Positions 41,089 through 51,485 are shown, counted from the stretch's first letter. The stretch is DNA of 64,000 nt from Actinoplanes palleronii (GCF_016862315.1 NZ_BOMS01000042.1:1-64000); one strand, 5' to 3'. The notes: a model not told the origin generated them from the sequence alone. A program made the numbers and translations.

Positions 41089-41403
41089 TTACTTCTCGAT
41101 GACCGCGAGGACGTCGCGGGCGGAGAGCACGAGGTACTCCTCGCCGGCGTACTTGACCTCGGTGCCGCCGTACTTCGAGTAGAGGACCACGTCGCCGACA
41201 GTGACGTCGAGCGGAACTCGGTTGCCCTTGTCGTCGATCCGGCCGGGGCCGACAGCAAGGACGGTGCCCTCCTGCGGCTTCTCCTTGGCGGTGTCGGGGA
41301 TCACGATGCCGGAAGCGGTCGTGGTCTCAGCCTCGTTCGCCTGGACCACGATGCGGTCCTCGAGCGGCTTGATCGCAACCTTGGTCGCGGTAGTCACGGG
41401 CAT
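41089..41403 (-). CDS. groES: Co-chaperonin GroES
   Basis: 104-residue 10-kDa lid of the GroEL chamber. It contains [36 protein letters not shown] (mobile loop) and [26 protein letters not shown] at 41403 follows GGAGGGT. A ~150-nt leader separates it from a CIRCE-flanked promoter, so expression should be repressed by HrcA and induced by heat. Confidence 0.97.
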   Translation of the reverse strand: MPVTTATKVAIKPLEDRIVVQANEAETTTASGIVIPDTAKEKPQEGTVLAVGPGRIDDKGNRVPLDVTVGDVVLYSKYGGTEVKYAGEEYLVLSARDVLAVIEK

Positions 41404-41527
41404 ACCCTCCTGGGTACAGGTTTCGCCGGCCTTGAACCAGGCCGGTCAATGCCTCATGCCACCGGGCGGGGCCGTCGTCGCGGGTGCCGGTCCGCCTGGT
41501 GCCTAACCGCACGGACGGGCCGGGCGG

Positions 41528-41554
41528 CTGGCACCCTCATGTTGAGAGTGCTAA
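41528..41554 (-). promoter_or_regulatory. CIRCE operator 2 (proximal)
   Basis: CTGGCACCC-N9-GAGTGCTAA. The right half-site is perfect and the left has three mismatches to TTAGCACTC. It overlaps the predicted transcription start near 41552. Confidence 0.75.
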
Positions 41555-41558
41555 CCGG

Positions 41559-41587
41559 AGATTATGCCGGAACTAGCACTCCGTCAA
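41559..41587 (-). promoter_or_regulatory. groES-groEL promoter
   Basis: On the minus strand TTGACG (41587-41582), 17-nt spacer, TAATCT (41564-41559). The best consensus promoter in the window, lying between and overlapping two CIRCE sites. Confidence 0.85.
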
Positions 41588-41599
41588 CCAGAGTGCCAA
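41573..41599 (-). promoter_or_regulatory. CIRCE operator 1 (distal)
   Basis: CTAGCACTC-N9-GAGTGCCAA, close to the HrcA consensus TTAGCACTC-N9-GAGTGCTAA. It overlaps the -35 box. Confidence 0.88.
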
Positions 41600-41626
41600 C
41601 CTGTCACGCCGGGGAGAATGCCTGGT

Positions 41627-42808
41627 GTGACCCCTGAACTTCTTGCTCTGCTGCAGACCCCGTTAGGGGTGGAAGCCCTGGCCGCGGCGGCCGAGGTCGG
41701 CGACGGCGAGCCACTCGCCGCGGCCTCGGCCCTTCGGGCCCGGGGCTTCGGCGCGGAGCTGGCCGCAGCCGCACTCACCCAGGCTAGTTTGCGCCGCCGT
41801 GCGGCGGTGAAGTTCGGCCCGGACGCCTCCGGAATGTTCTTCACCCGGCCCGGCCTGGAACAGGCCACCCGCGCGGTGGTCGCCGACCGGCGGGCCGCGA
41901 GGCTCGCCGCGGCCGGCGTCGAGACCCTCGCCGATCTCGGCTGCGGGCTGGGGTCCGACGCGATGGCCGCGGCCCGGCACGGGATCACCGTGTACGCCGT
42001 CGACGCCGACCCGGCCACCGCCGCGCTGGCCGCCGCGAACGCGCGCACCGCGGGCCTGGCCGACCGGATCACGGTGACCTGCGCCGACGCCACCACCGTC
42101 GAGGTGGAGAAGTACGACGCGGTGTTCGCCGACCCGGCCCGCCGGCAGGCCGGCCGGGGGCGGGTGTTCGACCCGAAGTCGTACTCGCCGCCGTGGGACT
42201 TCGTCGCCGGGCTGGCCGATCGGGTTCCGCGCACTGTGCTCAAACTGGCGCCGGGCATCGACCACGGCCTGCTGCCGCCGGGCGCCGAGGGCGAGTGGGT
42301 GAGCGTCGGCGGCGACCTGGTCGAGGCGGCGTTCTGGTGCGGCCCGCTGGCGTCGGCACAGCGGCGGGCGACCCTGCTCGGCTCGGGCCCGGACGTGGCC
42401 GAACTCACCGGTTCGGGTGTCGAGCGGGGCACTGTCGGCCCGGTCGGCGCCTGGTTCTACGACCCGGATCCGGCAGTGGTGCGTTCGCATCTGGTCGCCG
42501 AGTTCGCCGCGTCGATCGGCGGCCGGCTGGGCGACCCGGAGATCGCCTACGTCTACACCGACGACCCGGTCGACACGCCGTACGCCCGGCGGCTGGCGGT
42601 GACCGACATGCTGCCGTTCTCGCTGAAGCGGCTGCGGGCGCTGCTGCGCGAGCGGGGCGTGGGCACCCTGGAGATCCGTAAGCGGGGCTCGGCCCTGGTC
42701 CCCGACCAGCTGCGCAAGGACCTGAAGCTGTCCGGGCCGCACGCGGCCGGGCTGGTGCTGACCAAGGTGGCCGGCGCGCCCACCGTGCTGCTGACGGCGC
42801 ACTCCTGA
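41627..42808 (+). CDS. Class I SAM-dependent methyltransferase with THUMP-like domain
   Basis: 393 residues from GTG 41627. SAM-binding motif I is LADLGCGLGSDAMAAAR (~105-121) and the acidic loop is VYAVDADPATAALA. The catalytic-type motif is VFADPARRQAGRGRVFDPKSYSPPW. The C-terminal ~130 residues form the THUMP-like domain seen in this actinobacterial family (LPFSLKRLRALLRERGVGTLEIRKRG). RNA is the likely substrate, not shown. GAGAAT lies 7 nt before the GTG, a weak leaderless -10. It is divergent from groES. Confidence 0.87.
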   Translation: MTPELLALLQTPLGVEALAAAAEVGDGEPLAAASALRARGFGAELAAAALTQASLRRRAAVKFGPDASGMFFTRPGLEQATRAVVADRRAARLAAAGVETLADLGCGLGSDAMAAARHGITVYAVDADPATAALAAANARTAGLADRITVTCADATTVEVEKYDAVFADPARRQAGRGRVFDPKSYSPPWDFVAGLADRVPRTVLKLAPGIDHGLLPPGAEGEWVSVGGDLVEAAFWCGPLASAQRRATLLGSGPDVAELTGSGVERGTVGPVGAWFYDPDPAVVRSHLVAEFAASIGGRLGDPEIAYVYTDDPVDTPYARRLAVTDMLPFSLKRLRALLRERGVGTLEIRKRGSALVPDQLRKDLKLSGPHAAGLVLTKVAGAPTVLLTAHS

Positions 42809-42816
42809 CGGCTGGG

Positions 42817-42822
42817 TAACGT
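42817..42822 (+). promoter_or_regulatory. Candidate -10 box of the YbaK-type gene
   Basis: TAACGT ending 7 nt before ATG 42830. It supports that ATG over the GTG at 42821, which overlaps the box. Confidence 0.45.
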
Positions 42823-42829
42823 GCGGCAC

Positions 42830-43312
42830 ATGCCGAAGAAGGCGGCCGGCACCCCGGCCACTGTGCTGCTGACCGCGGAGCGAGTGGCGTTCACCCTGCA
42901 TCCGTACGAGGTGTCGCCGGACGCGCCGAACTACGGCGCCCTGGTCGCGGCGGCGCTCGGGGTGGCGCCCGCGCTGATGTTCAAGACGCTGGTGGCCGAG
43001 GTGGACGCCAGGCTCGTGGTCGGTGTCGTACCGGTCACTGGCGATCTTGATCTGAAGGCGCTGGCCCAGGCGGCCGGCGGCAAGCGGGCGGCGCTGGCCG
43101 ACCGGGCGGCGGCCGAGCGGAGCAGTGGGTACGTGCGCGGCGGCATCAGCCCGCTGGGCCAGCGCAAGCGGCTGCCCACGGTGATCGACGACTCGGCACA
43201 GGCATTGGATCTGATGTATGTCTCGGCGGGCCGGCGCGGTCTCCAGCTCTGCCTGGCGCCGGCCGACCTGATCCGGCTGACGAGCGCGACCGTGGCGGCG
43301 ATCCGGGCCTGA
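42830..43312 (+). CDS. ybaK: YbaK-type Cys-tRNA(Pro)/aminoacyl-tRNA deacylase
   Basis: 160 residues. YbaK/EbsC fold that hydrolyses mischarged aminoacyl-tRNA. Family landmarks are VAFTLHPYEV, MFKTLVAEVD with the catalytic Lys, GYVRGGISPLGQRKRLPTVID and the closing RRGLQLCLAPADLIRLT. ATG at 42830 is chosen over GTG 42821. A strong terminator follows. Confidence 0.92.
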   Translation: MPKKAAGTPATVLLTAERVAFTLHPYEVSPDAPNYGALVAAALGVAPALMFKTLVAEVDARLVVGVVPVTGDLDLKALAQAAGGKRAALADRAAAERSSGYVRGGISPLGQRKRLPTVIDDSAQALDLMYVSAGRRGLQLCLAPADLIRLTSATVAAIRA

Positions 43313-43331
43313 CCCCGGCTCGGCGGGCTCC

Positions 43332-43356
43332 GAGGTCACTCTGAGTGACCTCTTTT
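43332..43356 (+). terminator. Rho-independent terminator after the YbaK-type gene
   Basis: GAGGTCACT (43332-43340), loop CTG, AGTGACCTC (43344-43352), TTTT. Confidence 0.92.
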
Positions 43357-43426
43357 GATGCGATTAGCGACTTTTCCGGCCCGGCCGCGCTCCCATGACG
43401 CCTGACGTGTTGCCGGATTGTTATCC

Positions 43427-43437
43427 CTCGTTACGAG
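43427..43437. promoter_or_regulatory. Candidate operator upstream of the sugar ABC operon
   Basis: Perfect 11-bp palindrome CTCGTTACGAG about 170 bp before the binding-protein start, in otherwise gene-free sequence (43357-43605). It could bind the ROK repressor at the operon's end; no second copy was seen. Confidence 0.3.
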
Positions 43438-43605
43438 ATAGATCACCGGGGTGCCTTGTGTTCCAGGCCACATCCGGAATACGTTGCCGGGCACAACAAA
43501 CCGGCACCTGGTCCATCGGCGCACGGGGACGACGCTCCCAGGCACGTCCCATTCCTGCGAAATCCGATGATGGCTCCGGATTTACCCCCCGAAAGGACAT
43601 ACGGT

Positions 43606-44706
43606 ATGCGTAAGGGACTGTTCGCCCTTGCCGCGGTCGGGCTGCTGGCGACCGGCAGCATGGCCGCTTGTGGCGATAAGAGTGACGACACCTCCACCGC
43701 CGGTGGCGAGAAGAAGGCCGGCAAGGTCGGCGTCATCCTGCCGGACACCAAGAGCTCGGCCCGCTGGGAGACGGCGGACCTCAAGTACCTGACCGAGGCG
43801 TTCAAGGCCGCGGGCGTGGACGCCGAGATCAAGAACGCGCAGGGTGACAAGGCCTCGTTCCAGACCATCGCCGACGGCATGATCCAGAGCGGCGTCAAGG
43901 TCCTGATGATCGTCAACCTGGACTCGGGCACTGGCAAGAACGTCCTGGAGAACGCGACGAAGGCCGGCATCGCGACGATCGACTACGACCGTCTCACGCT
44001 CAGCGGTGGCGCCAACTACTACGTGTCGTTCGACAACAACGAGGTCGGCAAGCTGCAGGGCCAGGGCCTGGTGGACTGCCTGACCGCGGCGAAGGCCGTC
44101 AAGCCGGTCGTCTCGTACCTGAACGGCTCGCCGACCGACAACAACGCCACCCTGTTCAAGGAGGGCTACGACTCGGTCCTCAAGCCGAAGTTCGACGCGA
44201 ACGAGTACGTCAAGGGCCCGGACGACGCCGTGCCGGACTGGGACAACGCCAAGGGCGGCACGATCTTCGAGCAGCAGCTCACCAAGGACCCGAAGATCGC
44301 CGGCGTGCTCGCCGCGAACGACGGCCTCGGCAACGCCGCGATCGAGGTGCTGAAGAAGAACAAGCTGAACGGCAAGGTCCCGGTGACCGGCCAGGACGCC
44401 ACCGTGCAGGGCCTGCAGAACATCCTCGCCGGCGACCAGTGCATGACGGTCTACAAGGCGATCAAGAAGGAGGCCGACGCGGCCGCCGAGCTGGCGATCG
44501 CGCTCGCCAAGGGCGACACCCCGACCACGGCCACCAGCACCGTGACCGACCCGGAGTCGAAGGCGGCGGTCAAGTCCGTGCTGCTCAAGCCGGAGTCGAT
44601 CACCAAGGCGAACGTCAAGACCGTGATCGACGACGGCTTCGTGACCAAGGCCGAGCTGTGCACCGCCGCGTTCGCGAAGGCGTGCACCGACGCGGGCATC
44701 AGCTGA
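43606..44706 (+). CDS. xylF: Sugar ABC transporter substrate-binding lipoprotein (XylF-like)
   Basis: 366 residues. Lipoprotein signal with lipobox MAAC (Cys22). Periplasmic-binding type I (peripB_4) fold: KVGVILPDTKSSARWETADL, GKNVLENATKAGIATIDYDRL, VLAANDGLGNAAIEVLK, VTGQDATVQGLQNILAGDQCMTVYK. The xylose-binding protein XylF is the closest recognised type; ribose or another pentose is possible. ATG at 43606 follows GAAAGGAC. First gene of a four-gene sugar operon. Confidence 0.88.
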   Translation: MRKGLFALAAVGLLATGSMAACGDKSDDTSTAGGEKKAGKVGVILPDTKSSARWETADLKYLTEAFKAAGVDAEIKNAQGDKASFQTIADGMIQSGVKVLMIVNLDSGTGKNVLENATKAGIATIDYDRLTLSGGANYYVSFDNNEVGKLQGQGLVDCLTAAKAVKPVVSYLNGSPTDNNATLFKEGYDSVLKPKFDANEYVKGPDDAVPDWDNAKGGTIFEQQLTKDPKIAGVLAANDGLGNAAIEVLKKNKLNGKVPVTGQDATVQGLQNILAGDQCMTVYKAIKKEADAAAELAIALAKGDTPTTATSTVTDPESKAAVKSVLLKPESITKANVKTVIDDGFVTKAELCTAAFAKACTDAGIS

Positions 44707-44851
44707 CTTTCGCTGAAGCTGAAGCTGACGCTGACGCGACAGCACCTCCGCTGAACCCGGCACCGGCGCCGCTCACGTCCGCGTGGGTGGCGCCGGTGCC
44801 GGTTCCGCGTACCCCCCGAACGGCCGGTCACCGAACGAAGGAGAACCACCC

Positions 44852-45651
<800 letters not shown>

Positions 45652-45655
<4 letters not shown>

Positions 45656-46908
45656 CCACCACGCTCGAGACCGCCGGTGGCGTCAAGGTCGTCAAGCCGA
45701 CCGTCGCCTCACACATCAGGGACTACTGGGGCCGGGTCCGTGGCGGTGACCTCGGCTCGCTGCCCGCCGCGCTGGGCCTGGTCATCCTCGTGGCGATCTT
45801 CGGCTCGGCCCGGCCGGACACGTTCTTCAGCCCGGGCAACTTCGCGAACCTGTTCAACCAGGCCGCCGGGGTCACGATGATCGCGATGGGCCTGATCTTC
45901 GTCCTGCTGCTGGGCGAGATCGACCTCTCCGCCGGTTTCGCCTCCGGCGTCTGCGGCGCGGTGATGGCGATCCTGCTCACCGAGAAGGGTTACCCCGAGG
46001 TCGTCGCGCTGGTGGCCGCCCTGGTCACCGGCGTGGTGATCGGCCTGCTGCTCGGCGTGCTGGTGGCGAAGGTCAACATTCCGTCGTTCGTGGTCACGCT
46101 GGCCTCGTTCCTGGCCTTCCAGGGCGTCCTGCTGAACATCCTCGGCGAGGGCAAGAACATCTCGATCCCGGACGGCTTCATCAAGTCGCTGAACAAGGAC
46201 AGCCTCCCGGTGACCTGGAGCTGGATCCTGGCCATCGGTTCGGTGGCGATCTTCGCCCTGGTCCAGTTCCTGCGGTTCCGCGGCCGGGCCTCCCGCGGCC
46301 TGGTGACCGAGCCGATCGGCATCATTCTGCTCCGGATCGCCGGCATCGCGGCGCTGCTGCTGACCACCACCGCCGTGCTGACCCAGGAACGGGCGATCAA
46401 CACGGCGATCGCCTCGCTGAAGGGTGTCCCGATCGCGGCGCCGGTGATCGGCGGCTTCCTGGTGCTCTGGACGTTCGTACTGGGCCGCACCACCTACGGC
46501 CGGCACGTCTACGCGGTCGGTGGCAACGCCGAGGCCGCCCGGCGCGCCGGTATCCCGGTCGACCGGATCCGGATCTCGGTGTTCGTGATCGGTTCGTTCA
46601 TGGCCGCGGTCGGCGGCGTCATGCTGGTCAGCCGGGCCGGCTCGGTCGACCCGAACACCGGTGGCAGCAGCACGCTGCTCTACTCGGTGGGCGCCGCGGT
46701 GATCGGTGGCACCAGCCTCTTCGGCGGCAAGGGCAAGATCATCCACGCGGTGATCGGTGGTGCGGTGATCGCGGTGATCGACAACGGGATGTTCCTGCTG
46801 GAGTACTCGTCCGGCACCCGCTACATGTTCACCGGCATCATCCTGCTCATCGCGGCCGGCGTGGACGCGCTGGCCCGGCGCCGGGCTGCGGCGTCCGGCA
46901 ACCGATGA
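45652..46908 (+). CDS. xylH: Sugar ABC transporter permease (XylH-like)
   Basis: 418 residues with about ten hydrophobic segments, BPD_transp_2 family. MIAMGLIFVLLLGEIDLSAG is the diagnostic motif of ribose/xylose-class permeases, and GRHVYAVGGNAEAARRAGIPVDR is the cytoplasmic loop that meets the ATPase. The GTG start overlaps the ATPase gene. The ROK regulator follows after 31 bp. Confidence 0.92.
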
Positions 46909-46939
46909 GCGAGCGGCGGGAGCGGGGAACGGAAGGCTG

Positions 46940-48118
46940 ATGCGCACGGGCCCCAGCCAGGACGAGGTCCGCCGGCACAACCTCGGGACGCTGCTCCGAT
47001 ATGTGCATGTGCACGGCGCCACGTCCCGGGCGGAGCTCACCAGCCGGCTCGGTCTCAACCGCAGCACGATCGGGGCGCTCACCACCGAGCTGATCGGCGC
47101 GGGGCTGGTCAGCGAGGCGGTGCCGAAGGAGACCGGCCGGGCCGGGCGACCCTCGCTGGTCGTCCGGCCCGAGTCGGAGCGGATCTTCGCGTACGCGCTG
47201 AGCATCGAGGTGGACCGGGTGCGTGCCGCCCGGGTCGGGCTGGGCGGCCGGATCCTGGAACAGCACGAGACCCGGCGCCCGCCCGGGATGAGCGCGGACG
47301 AGGCGGTCGAGCCGCTGGCCCGGTTCGTCCACGCGATGCACGACCGGACCCCGTCCGACGCCCGCTGCGTGGGCAGTGGCCTCGCGGTGGCCGGCATGGT
47401 CCGCCGGGAGGACGGGATGGTCCGGCTGGCGCCGACCATCGGCTGGGTCGAGGAACCGGTGGGCGCGGTGCTGCGGGCCGAACTGGGCGATCCGGGCCGG
47501 CTGACGGTCGGCAATCACGCCGACGTCTGCGCGCTCGCCGAACATGCGCGCGGTGCGGCAGTCGCCTGCGACAACGTCATTTATCTGTACGGGGACGTCG
47601 GCGTCGGCGCGGGCATCGTGGCCGGCGGCCGCCGCGTCACCGGTCACGGCGGCTACGGCGGCGAGGTCGGCCACATGGTGGTCAACCCGTACGGCCGGCC
47701 GTGCGACTGCGGCTCCCGGGGCTGCTGGGAGACCGAGATCGGCGAGCACGCGCTGCTGCGCCTGTCCGGTCGCGCCGACCGCAGCGGGCGGGACGTGGTA
47801 CTCGAAGTGGTGGACGCCGCGGTACGCGGTGACATCCAGGCCCAGCACGCGCTGCGGCACGTCGGCGACTGGATCGGTTTCGGCGTCGGCAACCTGGTCA
47901 ACATCTTCAACCCGGAGGTGGTGATCTTCGGGGGCACCCTGCGCGACGTCTACCTGGTCGCGGCCGCCCAGATCCGCAGCCGGCTCAACTCGGTCGGGCT
48001 GCCGGCCTGCCGGGAGCACGTCCGGCTGCGTACCCCGGAGCTCGGCGCGGACGCCGCGCTGATCGGGGCGGCCGAACTCGCGTTCGAACACCTCCTGGAC
48101 GATCCACTGGTCTCGTGA
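46940..48118 (+). CDS. ROK-family transcriptional repressor (XylR-like)
   Basis: 392 residues. N-terminal winged helix (~12-75: LLRYVHVHGATSRAELTSRLGLNRSTIGAL). The ROK sugar-kinase fold follows with the zinc motif CDCGSRGCWE and GGYGGEVGHM. It lies at the end of the sugar transporter operon and is likely its own regulator, sensing the transported sugar. ATG follows GGAAGG. No metabolic genes such as xylA or xylB are in this window. Confidence 0.9.
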   Translation: MRTGPSQDEVRRHNLGTLLRYVHVHGATSRAELTSRLGLNRSTIGALTTELIGAGLVSEAVPKETGRAGRPSLVVRPESERIFAYALSIEVDRVRAARVGLGGRILEQHETRRPPGMSADEAVEPLARFVHAMHDRTPSDARCVGSGLAVAGMVRREDGMVRLAPTIGWVEEPVGAVLRAELGDPGRLTVGNHADVCALAEHARGAAVACDNVIYLYGDVGVGAGIVAGGRRVTGHGGYGGEVGHMVVNPYGRPCDCGSRGCWETEIGEHALLRLSGRADRSGRDVVLEVVDAAVRGDIQAQHALRHVGDWIGFGVGNLVNIFNPEVVIFGGTLRDVYLVAAAQIRSRLNSVGLPACREHVRLRTPELGADAALIGAAELAFEHLLDDPLVS

Positions 48119-48151
48119 TCACCCGGCAGGCGTGTGTCATCGCGGAAGATC

Positions 48152-48157
48152 TATGCT
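48152..48157 (+). promoter_or_regulatory. Candidate -10 box of the M16 peptidase gene
   Basis: TATGCT ending 7 nt before ATG 48165; leaderless transcript likely. Confidence 0.5.
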
Positions 48158-48164
48158 GCCGCGC

Positions 48165-49637
48165 ATGCCCCCGCCCCTTGCCGATTCACCGCTCGAAGTG
48201 GACGGTGTCCGTACGCTCCTCGCGCCGACCACCGGCCCGATGCACGCGGGCCTGGTCTTCCGGGTCGGCCTGGTGGACGAGCCACTGGCCCGGCGCGGGA
48301 TCACCCACCTGGTCGAGCACCTGGTGGCGCACGGGCCGGGCCGGGCCGGTGCGCACCGGAACGGCCGGACCGGGGTCGAGCACACCTATTTCCACGTGCA
48401 GGGCACCGAGAGCGAGGTCGCCGAGTTCCTGACCGGGATCGGCGAGCGGCTGCGGAACCTGCCGCTCGGGCGGATCGCCGAGGAACGGGACGCGCTGCGG
48501 GCCGAGGCGGCCGGCCGGCCCGCCGCCGATCCGCTGCCGATGTGGCGGCACGGCGCCCGTGACTACGGCCTGCCGAGCTACCCCGAGCTGGGTCTCGACC
48601 AGCTCGGCGCGGACCAGCTGAACGCGTGGGTGGCCCGCTACTTCACCAGGGAGAACGCCGTGCTCTGGGTAGCCGGCGAGGCGATCCCGGCCGGGCTGCG
48701 GCTCGACCTGCCGGGCGGTGAGCGACGCCCGGCGCCGGTCGCCTCGGTGGCGCTGCCGAACACACCGGCTTCCTTCGCCGGTGGCTCCGGTGACCTGGCC
48801 TGGGACACCGTCGTCCGGCGGGAGCCACGCGCCGCGGTCCTCGCCAACGTGCTGGAACGCCGGATGACCCGGGACCTGCGGGACACCGGCGCGCAACGGA
48901 TCCGGACCCGGTACGAGCCCCGCGCCGACGGGACCGCCCGGATCGTCGCCACCCTGGAACCCGGTCCGGACCGGACCCTCACCGGACTCGTCGGCCTGCT
49001 CTCCGCGGTCGGTGCCGGCCAGATCGACCAGGACGACGTCACCGCGGTGGCCGAGCTGACCTGTGACGGTCTGCGGGCGGCCGACGAGCGTGGCGCCCGG
49101 CTGCCCGGCCAGGCGTTCAACCTGCTCGCCGGGCACCCGGTGCAGAGCCTCGACGAGGCGTTGGCCGGGGTGCGGGCGCTGACCCGGGACGACGTGGCCG
49201 AGGTGGCCGGGACGGCGTACCGGGCCGGGCTGCTGATGACACCGGCCGGCACCGACGCGGACCTGCCCGGATACACGCCGGCGACGGCCACCTCGGCCGA
49301 GATGGTGACCGGCCGGACGCACCGTGGCCGGAACAACCGCGGCCTCCGGCTCGTCGCCGGTCCGGACGGGGTGAGCGTGCTCGACGGCGACACCGTCACG
49401 ACCGTCCGGTACGACGCCTGCGCCGCGCTGCTGACCTGGCCGGACGGCGGCCGGCAGCTGATCGGCCAGGACGCGCTGGTGGTCCGGGCCGAGCCCACGC
49501 TCTACCGCGGGGCCGACGGGCTGCCGGCCGAGATCGATGCCCGGGTGCCGGCCGAGTCGCGGGTCGACCTCGCGGCCCGTGAGCCGGAGACGGTCCCGCA
49601 GCCGCCGGCGCCCACCCGGTGGTTCCGCCGCGGCTGA
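48165..49637 (+). CDS. M16-like zinc metallopeptidase
   Basis: 490 residues. The inverted zinc motif HLVEH (HXXEH) appears at ~48-52 after GITHLVEHLVAHG, with the distal acidic ligand probably in RIAEERDALRAEA ~65 residues later. M16 proteins usually have two homologous domains. The second here (~220-390) lacks the motif, as in inactive C-terminal domains, and is followed by an unrelated ~90-residue Asp/Pro-rich end. ATG at 48165 is favoured over the longer frame from 48132 by the TATGCT box. No partner M16 gene is adjacent. Confidence 0.8.
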   Translation: MPPPLADSPLEVDGVRTLLAPTTGPMHAGLVFRVGLVDEPLARRGITHLVEHLVAHGPGRAGAHRNGRTGVEHTYFHVQGTESEVAEFLTGIGERLRNLPLGRIAEERDALRAEAAGRPAADPLPMWRHGARDYGLPSYPELGLDQLGADQLNAWVARYFTRENAVLWVAGEAIPAGLRLDLPGGERRPAPVASVALPNTPASFAGGSGDLAWDTVVRREPRAAVLANVLERRMTRDLRDTGAQRIRTRYEPRADGTARIVATLEPGPDRTLTGLVGLLSAVGAGQIDQDDVTAVAELTCDGLRAADERGARLPGQAFNLLAGHPVQSLDEALAGVRALTRDDVAEVAGTAYRAGLLMTPAGTDADLPGYTPATATSAEMVTGRTHRGRNNRGLRLVAGPDGVSVLDGDTVTTVRYDACAALLTWPDGGRQLIGQDALVVRAEPTLYRGADGLPAEIDARVPAESRVDLAAREPETVPQPPAPTRWFRRG

Positions 49638-49700
49638 AAGATCTTCAGATCGTAAGAACTCCAGGGGCCGCCTTTCAGTTTTGCGAGGCAGGATGGCCCG

Positions 49701-51326
49701 GTGAGAACAACGATCCGGGCCGGGTTGTCCGGTGTGGCGGCGGCCGCGGTCGCCCTCGGGGTGGCCGAACTGCTCGCGGTGGTCGCCGGTGCCCGCTCGG
49801 CCCCGCTGATCGCGGTCGGCGGTGTGGTCGTCGATCACGTGCCACCCGCGGTCAAGGACTTCGGCATCTCGGTGTTCGGGGTGCACGACAAGACCGCGCT
49901 GCTCACCGGGACGGCGATCCTTCTCGGGCTCTATGCGTACGGCGTCGGGGTGCTGGCCCGGCGCTGGTGGCCGGTCGCGATCGGCGGGATCGCGGTGTTC
50001 GGCGTGCTCGGCGCGGTCGCGGCGCTGACCCGCCCGGGCGCGGGTGCCGGTGCGGCGCTGCCGGCCCTGATCGGCGCGGCGCTGGCCGTCCCGGTGCTCC
50101 GGCACCTGCTCCGCCGCGCCGCTGCGGCCCAGCCCGCCGGCACCCCCGCGCCCGCCGGCACCGTTTCGCCCGGCGGCACCGTTTCGTCCGCGCAGGCCGG
50201 CAGTGCGCCGGGGTCGGCGGCGCCGGCCGTGCGCGAGCGGTCGCTCCCCGACGTGGCGTACGTCGAGGAGAGCCGCCGTCGTTTCGTCCGGGACCTGGGG
50301 ATCGTGGCGGCCGTCGCGGCCGGCGGCGGGATCGCCGGCCGGTGGCTGAGCGACCGGGGCGCGGTGACCTCGGCCCGCGGGGCGGTCACCCTGCCGGCCC
50401 CGATCGCGGCCGCGCCGGTCGTACCGGCCGGTGCCCAGGTGACCGGCGCGGTGCCCTACGTGACGCCGAACCGGGACTTCTACCGGATCGACACCGCGCT
50501 GATCACGCCGCAGGTCGACCCGTCGGACTGGACCCTGCGGATCCACGGGATGGTCCGCAACCCGATCACCATCACCTGGGCGGAGCTGCTGCAGCGGCCG
50601 ATGGTCGAGCGGTATGTCACGCTCGCCTGCGTCTCCAACGACGTGGGCGGCGACCTGATCGGGAACGCGCTCTGGCTGGGCACCCCGATCAAAGCGCTGC
50701 TCGACGAGGCCGACCCGCTGCCCGGCGCGGACCAGGCGGTGCAGCGCTCGGTGGACGGCTGGACCTGCGGCACCCCGACCGCGGTGCTGCGCGACGGACG
50801 GGATGCGCTGCTGGCCGTCGGCATGAACGGCGAGCCGCTGCCGGTGCCGCACGGCTTCCCGGTCCGGATGATCGTTCCCGGACTGTACGGCTACGTCTCC
50901 GCCTGCAAGTGGATCACCGAGATCGAGCTGACTCGATTCTCGGACTTCGATGCCTACTGGGTGCCGCGCGGCTGGGCGGCACAGGCGCCGATCAAGACAC
51001 AGTCCCGGATCGACACGCCCCGCGACGGTGCCACCCGGCATGCCGGCGAGGTCGTGGTGGCCGGCGTGGCCTGGGCGCAGCACCGCGGGGTCGCCAAGGT
51101 CGAGGTGCAGGTCGACGACGGTCCGTGGGCGGTGGCGTCGCTGGCGCCGGCGGTGTCCGACGACACCTGGCGGGAGTGGAAACACTCCTGGACGGCCACG
51201 CCCGGCAAGCACGTCCTGCGGGTCCGTGCCACCGATCTCGACGGCTACACGCAGACGTCCGAGCAGGCCTATCCTGCGCCGGACGGTGCCACCGGATGGC
51301 ACGAGGTGACGGTCTCTGTCGGGTAG
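49701..51326 (+). CDS. Membrane-anchored molybdopterin-dependent oxidoreductase (sulfite oxidase family)
   Basis: 541 residues. Four hydrophobic segments in the first ~135 residues, an Ala/Pro linker, then a twin-arginine-free anchor. The Oxidored_molyb domain is at ~250-415 with Cys310 (VTLACVSNDVGGD) as molybdenum ligand, and a Mo-co dimerisation domain runs ~430-541. The family includes YedY and actinobacterial sulfite oxidase-like proteins; the electron acceptor is unknown. GTG at 49701 follows AGGATGG. A shared hairpin terminator separates it from whiD. Confidence 0.88.
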   Translation: MRTTIRAGLSGVAAAAVALGVAELLAVVAGARSAPLIAVGGVVVDHVPPAVKDFGISVFGVHDKTALLTGTAILLGLYAYGVGVLARRWWPVAIGGIAVFGVLGAVAALTRPGAGAGAALPALIGAALAVPVLRHLLRRAAAAQPAGTPAPAGTVSPGGTVSSAQAGSAPGSAAPAVRERSLPDVAYVEESRRRFVRDLGIVAAVAAGGGIAGRWLSDRGAVTSARGAVTLPAPIAAAPVVPAGAQVTGAVPYVTPNRDFYRIDTALITPQVDPSDWTLRIHGMVRNPITITWAELLQRPMVERYVTLACVSNDVGGDLIGNALWLGTPIKALLDEADPLPGADQAVQRSVDGWTCGTPTAVLRDGRDALLAVGMNGEPLPVPHGFPVRMIVPGLYGYVSACKWITEIELTRFSDFDAYWVPRGWAAQAPIKTQSRIDTPRDGATRHAGEVVVAGVAWAQHRGVAKVEVQVDDGPWAVASLAPAVSDDTWREWKHSWTATPGKHVLRVRATDLDGYTQTSEQAYPAPDGATGWHEVTVSVG

Positions 51327-51421
51327 TTGAAAGCCGCACTTTCGGTCCGACTCGAAAACGCAAGTCGCTCATACGGTGGGTTGCATGTCCACCGATGCGG
51401 TTGAAGAACCGCTGAACCACT

Positions 51422-51451
51422 CGACACGGCCCTCAGGGGAGGACCGTGTCG
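51422..51451. terminator. Bidirectional terminator between oxidoreductase and whiD
   Basis: CGACACGG (51422-51429) pairs with CCGTGTCG (51444-51451), with an inner CCTC/GAGG stem. It lies between convergent genes. Confidence 0.75.
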
Positions 51452-51485
51452 CCAGTCGTGTGGTGATGCCGCGCGTCGGGCGAAT

